Assembly: GCA_041627895.1 (NCBI GenBank)
Contig: JBFKQC010000003.1
Coordinates: 65,062-129,061, forward strand
Origin: JBFKQC01 sp041627895
GTDB taxonomy: Bacteria > Pseudomonadota > Alphaproteobacteria > Rhodobacterales > Rhodobacteraceae
Direction of reading: 5' to 3'
Length of the DNA: 64,000 bases
Shown here: in pieces, positions 8,169-16,416 of the stretch
Layout of the letters: each line of letters starts with the position of its first letter
Numbering within the stretch: the first letter of the stretch is position 1
Notes under the pieces: model-generated
The model's database searches: none
The model's input: only the letters and a program-made list of their open reading frames with translations
What the model was told of the DNA's origin: nothing
Position numbers and translations under genes: made by a program

Positions 8169-9479
8169 ATGGAAGGCCAGCCGGAGATCGTGACGCGCGC
8201 GCTGGAGTACGCGCGCCAGGGCTGGGAGATCGCCGAGGGCTGGCTGGTCAGCCCCGCCGCCTGGTCGCAATTCGCGCTGCTGCTGGCGGCCTTCGTCCTG
8301 GCCTGGGCGGTGAACCGCAGGCTCGGCCCCGCCCTTGCGCGGTTTCTGGCCCCGCCCGAGGACGGCCGGTCGATCCTGGCCCAAGCTCGGCGCTTCGCGC
8401 TGATCTTCCTGCCGCTTCTGCTGCCCTTGCTGGCCTATGGCTTCACCGCACTCGGCGAGCAGGTCACGCGCTCGGTGTTCGGGTCGGGCGCGGTCATCGC
8501 CTTCGGCAAGCGGCTTTTCCTGTTCCTCGCCGCGCGGGCCCTGGTGCGCCACGTCCTGACCGACCCCTTCCTGAAGCTCCTGGGCCGCTATGTCCTCTTG
8601 CCGGTCGCTGCGCTTTACGCCGTCGGGCTGCTGGACGTCGCGCTGGCCTGGCTGGGCGAGACCACCGTGGGTATCGGCAACATCCGGTTCTCGATCCTCG
8701 CGGCGATCCAGGCGCTGGTCTTCGGCTCGGTCCTGTTCTGGCTCGGCCAGTGGTCGAACAGCCAGTCCGCAGCCTATATCGAGAAGCAGGACATGCGGCC
8801 GGCCACGCGCCAGCTTGCCGCGAAAACGGCCGAGATCGTGATATTCGGCGCGGCCTTCCTGGTGCTGATGAACATCCTCGGGATCGACCTGACGACGCTC
8901 GCCGTGCTCGGCGGCGCGGTGGGCGTCGGCCTCGGCTTCGGCCTGCAGAAGATCGCGGCCAACTTCATCTCTGGCGTGATCCTGCTGCTCGAGGGGCAGG
9001 CCACGGTCGGCGACTATGTGTCCCTCGACGGCGGCGAGGCCGGCACGATCGTCAGGATGACCGCCCGCGCGATCATCCTGGAAACCTTCGACGGGCGCTG
9101 GATCGTGGTGCCGAACGAGGATTTCATCACCACCCGCGTGGTGAACTATTCCGACAGTGGCTCGGCCAACCGCTACGAGGCGCCGTTCTCGGTCAGCTAC
9201 GACACCGACATCAACCGCGTGCCCGCGATAGTCGAGGCGGCGGTCGCGACGCATGCGGAAGTGCTTGACGATCCCTTCCCGCCCGATTGCGAGCTGCGCG
9301 GCTTCGGCGACTCGGGCATCGACTTTGCCGTCGAGTTCTGGGTGAACGGCATCGACGACGGCGCCAACAAGTACACCTCGGACGTGCTGTTCCTGGTCTG
9401 GAACGCGCTGAAGGCGGAAGGCATCGAAATCCCCTATCCCCAGCGCGTGGTGCATCTGAAGGGCGAGGCCACTGCCTGA
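8169..9479 (+). CDS. MscS-family mechanosensitive ion channel
   Basis: A 436-residue membrane protein. Several hydrophobic segments fill the first 240 residues. They are followed by the pore helix and upper beta domain signature of MscS (GGAVGVGLGFGLQKIAANFISGV and then a turn to EGQATVGDYV) and by the conserved VVPNEDFITTRVVNYS. The channel opens on membrane tension to release solutes during hypo-osmotic shock. It is larger than E. coli MscS (286 residues) because of extra N-terminal helices. The start is ATG 8169, after a purine-rich region; the frame is open further upstream but only over the antisense of the HNH gene. Its 3' end overlaps the next gene by a few bases if that gene starts at CTG 9472. 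Confidence 0.9.
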   Translation: MEGQPEIVTRALEYARQGWEIAEGWLVSPAAWSQFALLLAAFVLAWAVNRRLGPALARFLAPPEDGRSILAQARRFALIFLPLLLPLLAYGFTALGEQVTRSVFGSGAVIAFGKRLFLFLAARALVRHVLTDPFLKLLGRYVLLPVAALYAVGLLDVALAWLGETTVGIGNIRFSILAAIQALVFGSVLFWLGQWSNSQSAAYIEKQDMRPATRQLAAKTAEIVIFGAAFLVLMNILGIDLTTLAVLGGAVGVGLGFGLQKIAANFISGVILLLEGQATVGDYVSLDGGEAGTIVRMTARAIILETFDGRWIVVPNEDFITTRVVNYSDSGSANRYEAPFSVSYDTDINRVPAIVEAAVATHAEVLDDPFPPDCELRGFGDSGIDFAVEFWVNGIDDGANKYTSDVLFLVWNALKAEGIEIPYPQRVVHLKGEATA

Positions 9480-10830
9480 CGCCCTGGTCATCGGCGCGGG
9501 CCCTGCGGGGCTGATGGCTGCCGAGGAACTGGCGCGTACCGGGCGGCGCGTGATCGTGGCCGAGGCCAAGCCCACGCCCGCGCGCAAGTTCCTGATGGCG
9601 GGCAAGTCGGGGCTGAACCTGACCAAGGACGAGCCGTGCGCGGCCTTCCTTTCCGCCTATGGCGAAGCGGCCGGGCACCTGGCACCGATGATCGCAGGGT
9701 TCGGGCCTGCCGACGTGCAGACCTGGGCGCGCGGGCTGGGCCAGGAGGTTTTCACCGGGTCCTCCCGCCGGGTCTTTCCCGTTGCGATGAAGGCCTCGCC
9801 GTTGTTGCGTGCCTGGCTCGCGCGGCTTGGACGGCTCGGCGTCGAGATCCGCCCCCGCTGGCGCTGGACCGGCTGGGACGGCGGTGCACTGCGGTTCGAG
9901 ACCCCGGAAGGCGCCCGCACGCTGGCGCCTGGGGTGGCGGTGCTGGCGCTCGGCGGGGCAAGCTGGCGGCGGCTCGGGTCCGACGGCGCCTGGGCGCCCT
10001 GGCTCGAACGGCAGGGCATCGCGCTGGCACCGTTCCGGGCGGCGAATGCCGGGCTTTCCGTCGACTGGTCGGACCACATGCGCCGGCATTTCGGAGCCCC
10101 GGTCAAGGGCGTGCGGCTGACCGCCGGAACCGCGACGAGCCGCGGCGAATTCGTGATCTCGTCGCGCGGGCTCGAGGGCGGCGGCATCTACGCGGTCAGC
10201 CGCGCGGTGCGCGAGGGCGCCGCGCTGTCGGCCGACCTGCTGCCGGATCGCGGACCGGCGGAGGTGGAGCAACGCCTCTCGCGGCCGCGCGGAAAGGCAA
10301 CCGTAACGAACTGGCTTCGCAAGGCGCTCGGCCTCGATCCGGCGCGCCTGGCACTGCTGCAGGAATTCGCCCGCCCGTTGCCCGAAGGCCCGGCGCTGGC
10401 CGCGACGCTCAAGGCCCTTCCCATCCGCAATGCCGGGCTGCGCCCGATCGACGAGGCGATCTCGACCGCCGGCGGAATCCGATGGGACGCGCTCGACGCC
10501 GGTCTGATGCTGCGCGCCCTGCCCGGCGTCTTCGCTGCGGGCGAAATGCTCGACTGGGAGGCGCCGACCGGCGGCTATCTGCTGACGGGCTGCCTCGCCA
10601 CCGGCCGCTGGGCCGGGCGGCACGCGGCGGCCTGGCAGGCGCCTTCATCTGGCCGGAAATACTCCGGGGGAGCGCGAGGGGGCAGCGCCCCCTCGCCCAC
10701 CGCGACGCCGCAGGCGGCGCAACGAAGGGTGCGTGCCGCAGGCACTCGACAAGATCAGAGCGACCAGTCGATCTGCGGGCCCATCGGCACGATCCCCAGC
10801 GGGTTGCGCAATTCGGACGCAGAAAAATAG
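9472..10830 (+). CDS. TIGR03862-type NAD(P)/FAD-dependent flavoprotein, start and end both unusual
   Basis: A flavoprotein of the HI0933/TIGR03862 type. It has the FAD dinucleotide motif ALVIGAGPAGLMAAE near the N terminus, KFLMAGKSGLNLTK, and a C-terminal FAD-closing motif FAAGEMLDWEAPTGGYLLTG. The open frame begins after a stop at 9457-9459. The only codons that could start translation before the FAD motif are CTG (9472, 9484); the first ATG (9514) would cut the motif in half. So either CTG is used or the sequence has an error here. The family should end near the AAAW at 10635, but the frame runs on about 64 residues through a palindrome and 76 bases antisense to the glutathione transferase gene. 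Confidence 0.75.
   Translation: MPDALVIGAGPAGLMAAEELARTGRRVIVAEAKPTPARKFLMAGKSGLNLTKDEPCAAFLSAYGEAAGHLAPMIAGFGPADVQTWARGLGQEVFTGSSRRVFPVAMKASPLLRAWLARLGRLGVEIRPRWRWTGWDGGALRFETPEGARTLAPGVAVLALGGASWRRLGSDGAWAPWLERQGIALAPFRAANAGLSVDWSDHMRRHFGAPVKGVRLTAGTATSRGEFVISSRGLEGGGIYAVSRAVREGAALSADLLPDRGPAEVEQRLSRPRGKATVTNWLRKALGLDPARLALLQEFARPLPEGPALAATLKALPIRNAGLRPIDEAISTAGGIRWDALDAGLMLRALPGVFAAGEMLDWEAPTGGYLLTGCLATGRWAGRHAAAWQAPSSGRKYSGGARGGSAPSPTATPQAAQRRVRAAGTRQDQSDQSICGPIGTIPSGLRNSDAEK
10674..10696. terminator. perfect 10-bp inverted repeat, candidate bidirectional terminator
   Basis: GCGAGGGGGC at 10674-10683 and GCCCCCTCGC at 10687-10696 form a perfect 10-bp stem with a 3-base loop. It lies between the expected end of the flavoprotein domain and the 3' end of the convergent glutathione transferase gene. 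No T-run follows, so it is not a textbook intrinsic terminator. It may be a dispersed palindromic repeat. Confidence 0.5.
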
Positions 10831-11672
10831 CCCTGCTTGTAGATGTCGAACTTCACCGTCTCCGCCACGCCCGGCATCGCGTAGATCCGGCGCGCATAGG
10901 CCCAGAGGTTGGGATAGTCGATCAGCCGGCGGATGTTGCACCTGAAGGCATAGTGATAGGCCACATCGAATCGCGCCAGCGTCGGGAAAAGCCGCAGATC
11001 CGCCTCGGTAAATTGATCGCCCACCAGGAACGGCGTCTCGCCGAGTTGTTCCTCGATCTTGTCGAGCGTGTCGAAAAGTTCTGTCACCGCCGTATCGTAG
11101 GCCTCTTGCGTGCGGGCGAACCCGGCACGGTAGACGCCGTTGTTCACCGTCCGGTAGATCAGCAGGTTCCAGGCCTCGATCTCCGGCGTCAGCCCGGCGG
11201 GCCAAAGGTCGGGGCCGCGACCGAAGGTTCCGAACATGCGCACCAGGTCGGCGCTTTCGTTCGAGACGATCTGTCCGGTCTCGCGGTCCCACAGAACCGG
11301 CACGGTCAGCCGCCCGGAATAGGCCGGATCCTGGCGGGCATAGACCTCGTGCAGCGCGCCGACGTCGAGGCACGGATCGGCGTACTCGCCCTTGCGGTCG
11401 AAGACCCAGCCTTCGCCGGTGCGGCGCGGGCGGGCATAGGCCACGCTGATCGCGTCCTCGAGCCCGAGGATCGCGCGCGCCAGCACCACCCGGTGTGCCC
11501 AGGGACAGTTCCACGCGGCATAGAGGTGATAGCGTCCGGCATCGGGCGTGAACGGCCCTTCGATCGAGATCCAGTGCCGGATCGTCGAGGCGGTGCGCCG
11601 GTACGCGCCGCCGCGCACCGTGTCCGGTTCCGGATCGGTGGCCTGGAACTTGCCCTTGATCATCACGCCCAT
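10755..11672 (-). CDS. glutathione transferase, glutathionyl-hydroquinone reductase (Xi) type
   Basis: A 305-residue thioredoxin-fold transferase. The catalytic motif NCPWAHR lies at residues 55-61 (Cys56), where Xi-class enzymes carry CPWA, and the helical domain has AWNLLIYRTVNNGVYRAGFA and FTEADLRLFPTLARFD, both typical of this class. Such enzymes use glutathione to reduce glutathionyl-hydroquinones. I start at ATG 11672 because GGGGGCGG precedes it and the conserved region begins soon after; the frame stays open to 11918 but that part looks non-coding. Length matches the family (about 310-330). It stands alone and is divergent from the YbjN gene. Confidence 0.85.
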   Translation of the reverse strand: MGVMIKGKFQATDPEPDTVRGGAYRRTASTIRHWISIEGPFTPDAGRYHLYAAWNCPWAHRVVLARAILGLEDAISVAYARPRRTGEGWVFDRKGEYADPCLDVGALHEVYARQDPAYSGRLTVPVLWDRETGQIVSNESADLVRMFGTFGRGPDLWPAGLTPEIEAWNLLIYRTVNNGVYRAGFARTQEAYDTAVTELFDTLDKIEEQLGETPFLVGDQFTEADLRLFPTLARFDVAYHYAFRCNIRRLIDYPNLWAYARRIYAMPGVAETVKFDIYKQGYFSASELRNPLGIVPMGPQIDWSL

Positions 11673-11801
11673 GGCATCCGCCCCCACACGGATCGACTGA
11701 TGAGCCTTAGAGGAATCCGGCCGAGAGGCAAGGCCGGGCGTCCGATTGTCTGCCGATTCCCGACAATCCACAACATATTGGGTCTTTCCCGAAAATAACG
11801 C

Positions 11802-11831
11802 TTTACACCGAGATTCGCCCGGGCCTACGAT
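11802..11831 (+). promoter_or_regulatory. possible sigma-70-like promoter
   Basis: TTTACA at 11802-11807 and TACGAT at 11826-11831 are separated by 18 bases, in an unusually AT-rich stretch of the 260-base divergent gap. It would start a transcript with about 95 bases of leader before the YbjN-type gene. This is consensus matching only. Confidence 0.3.
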
Positions 11832-11932
11832 ATCTTGTAGGAACGGGGGCCAGAGACCGCCGAACCTAGAGCAGGCAGCAAGTTCTAGCGCGCAGAAGCG
11901 CGCAGTGAACGACAACACATGAGGCCGGGCAA

Positions 11933-12433
11933 ATGTCGCTTTCCGAGCAGTTTTCCACCGACGACCTGCATCCCATCGACATCGTCGAGCACATCGCCGA
12001 ACACCACGAGTGGGATTTCGACCGTGTCGCGGACGACCAGATCGCCATGGCGGTCGAAGGCCAGTGGCGCACCTATTCGATCACGCTCGCCTGGTCGGGC
12101 TTCGACGAGACGTTGCGGCTGATCTGCACTTTCGAGATGGAGCCGCCCGAGGAAAAGATGCCGCTGGTCTACGAGGTGCTGAACCGCACCAACGACATGT
12201 GCTGGACGGGCTCGTTCACCTATTGGGCGGAACAGCGGCTGATGGTCTACCGCTACGGGCTGGTGCTGGCCGGCGGCCAGATGGCCGGGCCGGAACAGAT
12301 CGACCGGCTGATCGCCTCGGCCGTCACCTCGGCCGAACGGTTCTATCCGGCGTTCCAGCTCGTCGCCTGGGGCGACCAGGCGCCGGCCGATGCGATGCAC
12401 GTCGCCATCGCCGAGGCTTACGGGCGCGCCTGA
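11933..12433 (+). CDS. YbjN-domain protein
   Basis: A 166-residue acidic protein with the pattern of the YbjN family, which resembles type III secretion chaperones: WDFDRVADDQIAMAVEGQW, then strands ITLAWSGFDETLRLICTFEM, then VYEVLNRTNDMCWTGSFTYW and a helical C terminus. The family has been called a sensory transduction regulator, but its biochemical role is not settled. There is no signal peptide or membrane segment. ATG 11933 follows GAGGCCGGG. It lies 81 bases upstream of proC on the same strand, so the two may share a transcript. Confidence 0.8.
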   Translation: MSLSEQFSTDDLHPIDIVEHIAEHHEWDFDRVADDQIAMAVEGQWRTYSITLAWSGFDETLRLICTFEMEPPEEKMPLVYEVLNRTNDMCWTGSFTYWAEQRLMVYRYGLVLAGGQMAGPEQIDRLIASAVTSAERFYPAFQLVAWGDQAPADAMHVAIAEAYGRA

Positions 12434-12514
12434 CGCGCCATCGCGAGCAACGAAAACCGGTTTTCCCGCCGCGGAATGCGGATTACGGTCGGCCCCCGGA
12501 TGACGGGGGCCGAA

Positions 12515-13324
12515 ATGTTTCAGGAAATCGAACGCCGCGGCATGGTGCTCTTGGGCTGCGGCAAGATGGGTTCGGCGATGCTGGCGGGCTGGCTGGGCCG
12601 CGGGCTGTCGCCGCAGGCGGTCTGGGTGCTGGATCCGAAGCCGTCCGACTGGCTGCTGGCGCAGCACGTCCATCTCAACGAGGCGCTGCCGTCCGCGCCG
12701 GCCATCGCGCTGATCGCGGTCAAGCCGCAGATGATGGGCACCGCATTGCCGGCGCTGGCCGCGCTCGGCGGCGGGGGGACGCTGTTCGTCACCGTGGCGG
12801 CGGGCACGCCGATCGCGGCCTACGAGGCGGCGTTCGGGGCGAGCACGCCCGTGGTACGCGCGATGCCCAACACGCCGGCGGCGATCGGCCGGGGGATCAC
12901 CGCGCTGATCGGCAATGCCCATGTCGATGCCGCAGGGCTGGAGCTTGCCGAGGCGCTGCTGTCGGCGGTGGGCCAGGTGGTGCGGCTGGAGGCCGAGGCG
13001 CAGATGGACGCGGTGACGGCAGTCTCCGGCTCGGGCCCGGCCTATGTCTTTCACCTGATCGAGACGCTGGCGGCGGCGGGCGCGGCCGAGGGACTGCCGG
13101 CGGACCTGGCGATGCGGCTCGCCAAGGCGACGGTCGCAGGCGCCGGGGCGCTGGCCATGGAGGCCGGGGAAGACCCGGCGCAATTGCGCGTCAACGTCAC
13201 CAGCCCCGGCGGCACCACGGCGGCGGCGCTGAACGTGCTGATGGACGAGACGCGCGGCTTCCCGGCGCTGATGCGCGCGGCGGTGAAGGCGGCGGCGGAC
13301 CGCTCGCGCGAGCTTGGCGGATGA
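12515..13324 (+). CDS. proC: pyrroline-5-carboxylate reductase
   Basis: A 269-residue enzyme for the last step of proline synthesis, NAD(P)H reduction of pyrroline-5-carboxylate. It has the cofactor motif VLLGCGKMGSAMLAGWL near the N terminus, AVKPQMM, VRAMPNTPAAIGRGITAL and the C-terminal signature VSGSGPAYVFHLIE with VTSPGGTTAAAL. Length is normal. I prefer ATG 12515 (MFQEIERRG), with GGGGG just upstream, over the earlier ATGs at 12476 and 12500. The stop overlaps the ATG of csaA by four bases. Confidence 0.93.
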   Translation: MFQEIERRGMVLLGCGKMGSAMLAGWLGRGLSPQAVWVLDPKPSDWLLAQHVHLNEALPSAPAIALIAVKPQMMGTALPALAALGGGGTLFVTVAAGTPIAAYEAAFGASTPVVRAMPNTPAAIGRGITALIGNAHVDAAGLELAEALLSAVGQVVRLEAEAQMDAVTAVSGSGPAYVFHLIETLAAAGAAEGLPADLAMRLAKATVAGAGALAMEAGEDPAQLRVNVTSPGGTTAAALNVLMDETRGFPALMRAAVKAAADRSRELGG

Positions 13325-13662
13325 GCGGCGAGATCACCTTTGAAGACTTCCTGAAAGTCGACATCCGGGTCGGCGTGATCACCCGCGCCGAGCCCTTCCC
13401 GGAGGCCCGGAAGCCGGCGATCAAGCTATGGATCGACTTCGGGCCCGAGATCGGCGAGAAGAAGTCTTCGGCCCAGATTACCGTGCACTATGCGCCCGAG
13501 GACCTGGTGGGCCGGCGCGTCCTGGGCGTCGTCAATTTCCCGCCGCGTCAGATCGGCAAGTTCATGTCCGAGGTGCTGGTGCTGGGCGTGCCGGACGAGG
13601 CCGGCGAGGTCGTCCTGCTGGTCCCCGACAGGGACGTACCGGTGGGCGGTCGGATGCACTGA
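13321..13662 (+). CDS. csaA: CsaA-like tRNA-binding-domain protein
   Basis: A 113-residue protein made of a single tRNA-binding OB fold. FLKVDIRVGVI near the N terminus, ARKPAIKLWIDFG, KKSSAQIT and VVNFPPRQIGKFMSEVLVLG match CsaA/YgjH. CsaA was described in Bacillus as a dimeric export-related chaperone; the fold is that of the C-terminal domain of methionyl-tRNA synthetase and Trbp111. Its role outside Bacillus is uncertain. The ATG overlaps the proC stop (ATGA), which implies coupled translation. It is convergent with tdk, with about 110 bases between them. Confidence 0.88.
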   Translation: MSGEITFEDFLKVDIRVGVITRAEPFPEARKPAIKLWIDFGPEIGEKKSSAQITVHYAPEDLVGRRVLGVVNFPPRQIGKFMSEVLVLGVPDEAGEVVLLVPDRDVPVGGRMH

Positions 13663-13773
13663 AAGGGGGCCGGAGCCATCATTTGCGCTTCCGCGCGCTC
13701 TTGTCCGGCCAACCGCGAGGCGACGCGCAATTCGCCGGGCGGACCGGATTGCGATGGCTTACCATGCGTATTC

Positions 13774-14382
13774 CTAACGAGAAGAGACCCCAGGTCCCGG
13801 GTCCCGGTCGCCCACCGCCTCGCGCCAGTGCCGGCGGCAGAGCGAGAGGTAGGTCTCGTTGCCGCCGATCTGCACCTGGGCGCCCTCGGTGGCCGCCTTG
13901 CCGTCGGGGCCCATCCGCACCACCATCGTCGCCTTATTGCCGCAATGGCAGATCGTGCGGGCCTCGCGCATCTCGTCGGCGAGCGCCAGCAGCGCGGCCG
14001 AGCCGGGGAACAGCTCTCCCCGGAAATCGACGCGCAGGCCATAGCACATCACCGGCACCTTCAGGTCGTCGACGGCGCGCGCAAGTTGCCAGACCTGACC
14101 CGTTTCGAGAAACTGCGCCTCGTCGACGAAAACGCAGTCGACGTGGCCCCGGGCGAGCCGCGCGGAGATCTTGGCGTAGAGATCCTCGCCCGGCTGGAAG
14201 AGGTCGGCCTCGGCCTCGATGCCGATCCGGCTAACGATCCGGCCCTGCCCGGCGCGGTCGTCATGCGCGGCGGTCATCAGGTAGGTCTGCATGCCGCGTT
14301 CGCGGTAGTTGTAGGAAGCCTGCAGCAGCAGCGTCGACTTGCCTGCATTCATCGTCGAGTAGTGGAAATAGAGCTTGGCCAT
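13774..14382 (-). CDS. tdk: thymidine kinase, type II
   Basis: A 202-residue salvage enzyme that phosphorylates thymidine with ATP. The P-loop STMNAGKST is at residues 9-17, the Walker B-like VFVDEAQFL holds the catalytic Glu, and the zinc-ribbon cysteines are in CHCGNKA and the C-terminal CRRHW. IGGNETYLSLC is the lasso region that contacts thymidine. ATG 14382 is preceded by a consensus AGGAGG; upstream sequence in the same frame looks non-coding. Length matches bacterial Tdk (about 190-205). The gene stands alone. Confidence 0.95.
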   Translation of the reverse strand: MAKLYFHYSTMNAGKSTLLLQASYNYRERGMQTYLMTAAHDDRAGQGRIVSRIGIEAEADLFQPGEDLYAKISARLARGHVDCVFVDEAQFLETGQVWQLARAVDDLKVPVMCYGLRVDFRGELFPGSAALLALADEMREARTICHCGNKATMVVRMGPDGKAATEGAQVQIGGNETYLSLCRRHWREAVGDRDPGPGVSSR

Positions 14383-14614
14383 GGTGCGCCTCCTAGCGTG
14401 GAGCCGCGCCGGGGTGCAAGCGCCGGGAAAGGCGCGCGGGACGCACAGGCCCGCCGTGCGTGGGCAATTGCCCCAAGCCGCACCCCAAGGGCGACATCGC
14501 GCGGCGGGCCGCACACGATCCCGGAACTGGGGATACCGGGCACTCGCATGGCCCGGTTGCCCGGGCAGGTTGTTGATGACAATCGCGGCCAGCGCGAATA
14601 ATGGGAAACCCGTC

Positions 14615-14626
14615 GGGGAATTCCCC
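14615..14626. promoter_or_regulatory. 12-bp perfect palindrome, possible operator
   Basis: GGGGAATTCCCC lies 28 bases before the ATG of the CII-like gene, where an operator for autoregulation could sit. It is a perfect dyad, but no footprint or second copy is seen in this window. Confidence 0.35.
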
Positions 14627-14654
14627 CGTAGTACGAGGACGAAGCGAGGCGCCC

Positions 14655-15116
14655 ATGACGGTCATCTCGACCTATCTGAAGAAACACACCGAGACGCTGG
14701 TCAAGGATGTCGGGCTGGAGGCGGCGTGTACGCTGACCGGCAAGTCGAAGGCGACGCTCGGCCGGTATTATTCGGACGCCGAGGAGCATTCGGACCGATT
14801 CATGCCCGTCGATGCCGTGGCGCGGCTTGAAGAGGCGTCGCGCTATCCGCACCTGACGGCGGCGCTGGCCGAATTGCGCGGTATAACACTGGTCTATGAC
14901 GAAGACCGGAAGAACGCACCGGAAGGCGGCGTGAATTCCGACGTGGTGGCGTTGTCGCAGCGCTTCGCGATGCTGATGGCCGAGTACAACCAGTCGATCG
15001 AGGACGGCAAGATCACCATCAATGAAGCCAAGCGGCTGCTGCGCGAGACGCTGGAATTGCAGCGGGTGCTGCTGGACATGAAGCTGCATCTCGAAAAAGA
15101 AAGCGTCGGGCGCTGA
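14655..15116 (+). CDS. small HTH-like regulator, possibly of the phage CII type
   Basis: A 153-residue protein without signal or membrane segments. The N-terminal part, LEAACTLTGKSKATLGRYYS, could be a helix-turn-helix, and the remainder is a long charged helix region (residues about 95-150). The overall shape reminds me of phage regulatory CII-like proteins, but I cannot confirm membership without a profile search. ATG 14655 follows GAGG at 14645-14648. No other phage gene is near, so if it has phage ancestry it is domesticated. A 12-bp palindrome sits just upstream. Confidence 0.5.
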   Translation: MTVISTYLKKHTETLVKDVGLEAACTLTGKSKATLGRYYSDAEEHSDRFMPVDAVARLEEASRYPHLTAALAELRGITLVYDEDRKNAPEGGVNSDVVALSQRFAMLMAEYNQSIEDGKITINEAKRLLRETLELQRVLLDMKLHLEKESVGR

Positions 15117-15234
15117 TGCGATTTCGTGCCAAGCCGGTCCGGCGAAGCGACACGAAACCTCGCCCGGCGAAAAGGACAGAGCGCATTCTGCGGAACGAAG
15201 ATCGGGAAATGACTTCTGACCTGCCCGCGCGGGT

Positions 15235-16416
15235 TCAGAGGAACACGCGCTCGACGAACCAGTAGGCGCCCACCGCGGCGATGAGCACCGAGGCCGGGAC
15301 CGATACCGCGCTGCGGTACCAGGCCCGCCGCCCGAACCACAGCCCGACTGCCAGGAAGGCCACTAGGATCACCGCCAGCTGGCCGAGTTCCACCCCGATG
15401 TTGAAACCGATCAGCCCGGTCAGGAACCGCGCCGGGCTGAGCCCGATTTCGCCCAGCACCGAGGCGAAGCCAAGCCCGTGCAACAGCCCGAAGCCGAAGA
15501 CGACGGCCGTGCGCCACGGCGTCATCTTCCTGAAAAGCACGTTCTCGACCGCGACATAGACGATCGAGGCGGCGATCAGCGGCTCGACGATGGCGGGCGA
15601 GATCGTGACGATCCCGAGCGTCGCCAGCGCCAGCGTGACGGTGTGCGCGACGGTGAACGAAGTCACCTGGTACAGGAGCGGCCGGATCCGCAGCGAGAAG
15701 AAGAACAGCCCCAGCACGAACAGGATGTGGTCGAGCCCCTTGGGCACGATGTGTTCGAACCCGATCACGACGTAGCGGGCAAATGCCCGGCCCATGCTTT
15801 CGGTCGCGGTCGCGTCGCGCGGCAAGGGCGCGCTGAGCTGGCCCTCTGTCAGGTAGCCGGAATAGCCCTCTTCGTCGCCCTGCCCGGCCTGGCGCACCAC
15901 GAGCGGGCCGTAGGCGGCCGACCAGCCGACGACAACCGGCGTGCCGTCATCGGGCAGCGCCGCGCCGATCCGCAGGACGCTGTCGCGCGGCAGCTCGAGA
16001 TCACCCGTCCCGGGGATTTCGACGCCGGCGATATCGGGCAGGACTACGGTCTCTCCCGCAATGATCACGAAACCTTCGCGCAGCCTGGGCCAGTTGTCGC
16101 GCAGCGCCTGTTCCAGCGTCTCGGGCGGCAGCGCCCGCAGGGCGTCGTAGCGGTCGGCCCCCGGCGCGTTGTCGGTGTCGTCGAGGCCCTGAAGGTCGAT
16201 CCCGGCGACCATCGCCTCGAGCGTCAGTTCGATGTCGAGGGTGACGCGGTCGGAGGTGACCGTGACATCGGCGATGGCCGGGCGGATCTCGTGGGCGGCG
16301 GAAGGCACGGCGGCCTGCACCACGATCACAAGGGCGAACGCCGCGACCCGCAGACTTGACAGAGCGCCGATCAGTGCCAGCTTGCCGTATACCTCATGAA
16401 ACCGGACCGAACCCAT
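15235..16416 (-). CDS. HupE/UreJ-family membrane protein
   Basis: A protein of about 393 residues with a signal peptide ending in PSAA and a mature N terminus beginning HEIRP. About 180 residues of probable periplasmic domain follow, then six or seven membrane helices. The first membrane segment has FEHIVPKGLDHILFVLGL, the HupE/UreJ signature with its metal-ligand-like histidines and aspartate. Members are linked to nickel or cobalt uptake for hydrogenase and urease, though this large two-part form occurs without those enzymes. ATG 16416 is listed; GTG 16422 adds two residues. The start overlaps by two bases the start of the divergent DUF4198 gene, so the promoters must lie inside the partner's coding region. 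Confidence 0.8.
   Translation of the reverse strand: MGSVRFHEVYGKLALIGALSSLRVAAFALVIVVQAAVPSAAHEIRPAIADVTVTSDRVTLDIELTLEAMVAGIDLQGLDDTDNAPGADRYDALRALPPETLEQALRDNWPRLREGFVIIAGETVVLPDIAGVEIPGTGDLELPRDSVLRIGAALPDDGTPVVVGWSAAYGPLVVRQAGQGDEEGYSGYLTEGQLSAPLPRDATATESMGRAFARYVVIGFEHIVPKGLDHILFVLGLFFFSLRIRPLLYQVTSFTVAHTVTLALATLGIVTISPAIVEPLIAASIVYVAVENVLFRKMTPWRTAVVFGFGLLHGLGFASVLGEIGLSPARFLTGLIGFNIGVELGQLAVILVAFLAVGLWFGRRAWYRSAVSVPASVLIAAVGAYWFVERVFL

Noticed and set aside
14655..15116. Remnant prophage around the CII-like gene
   Set aside because: Neighbours are housekeeping genes and there are no integrase, att repeats or structural genes.
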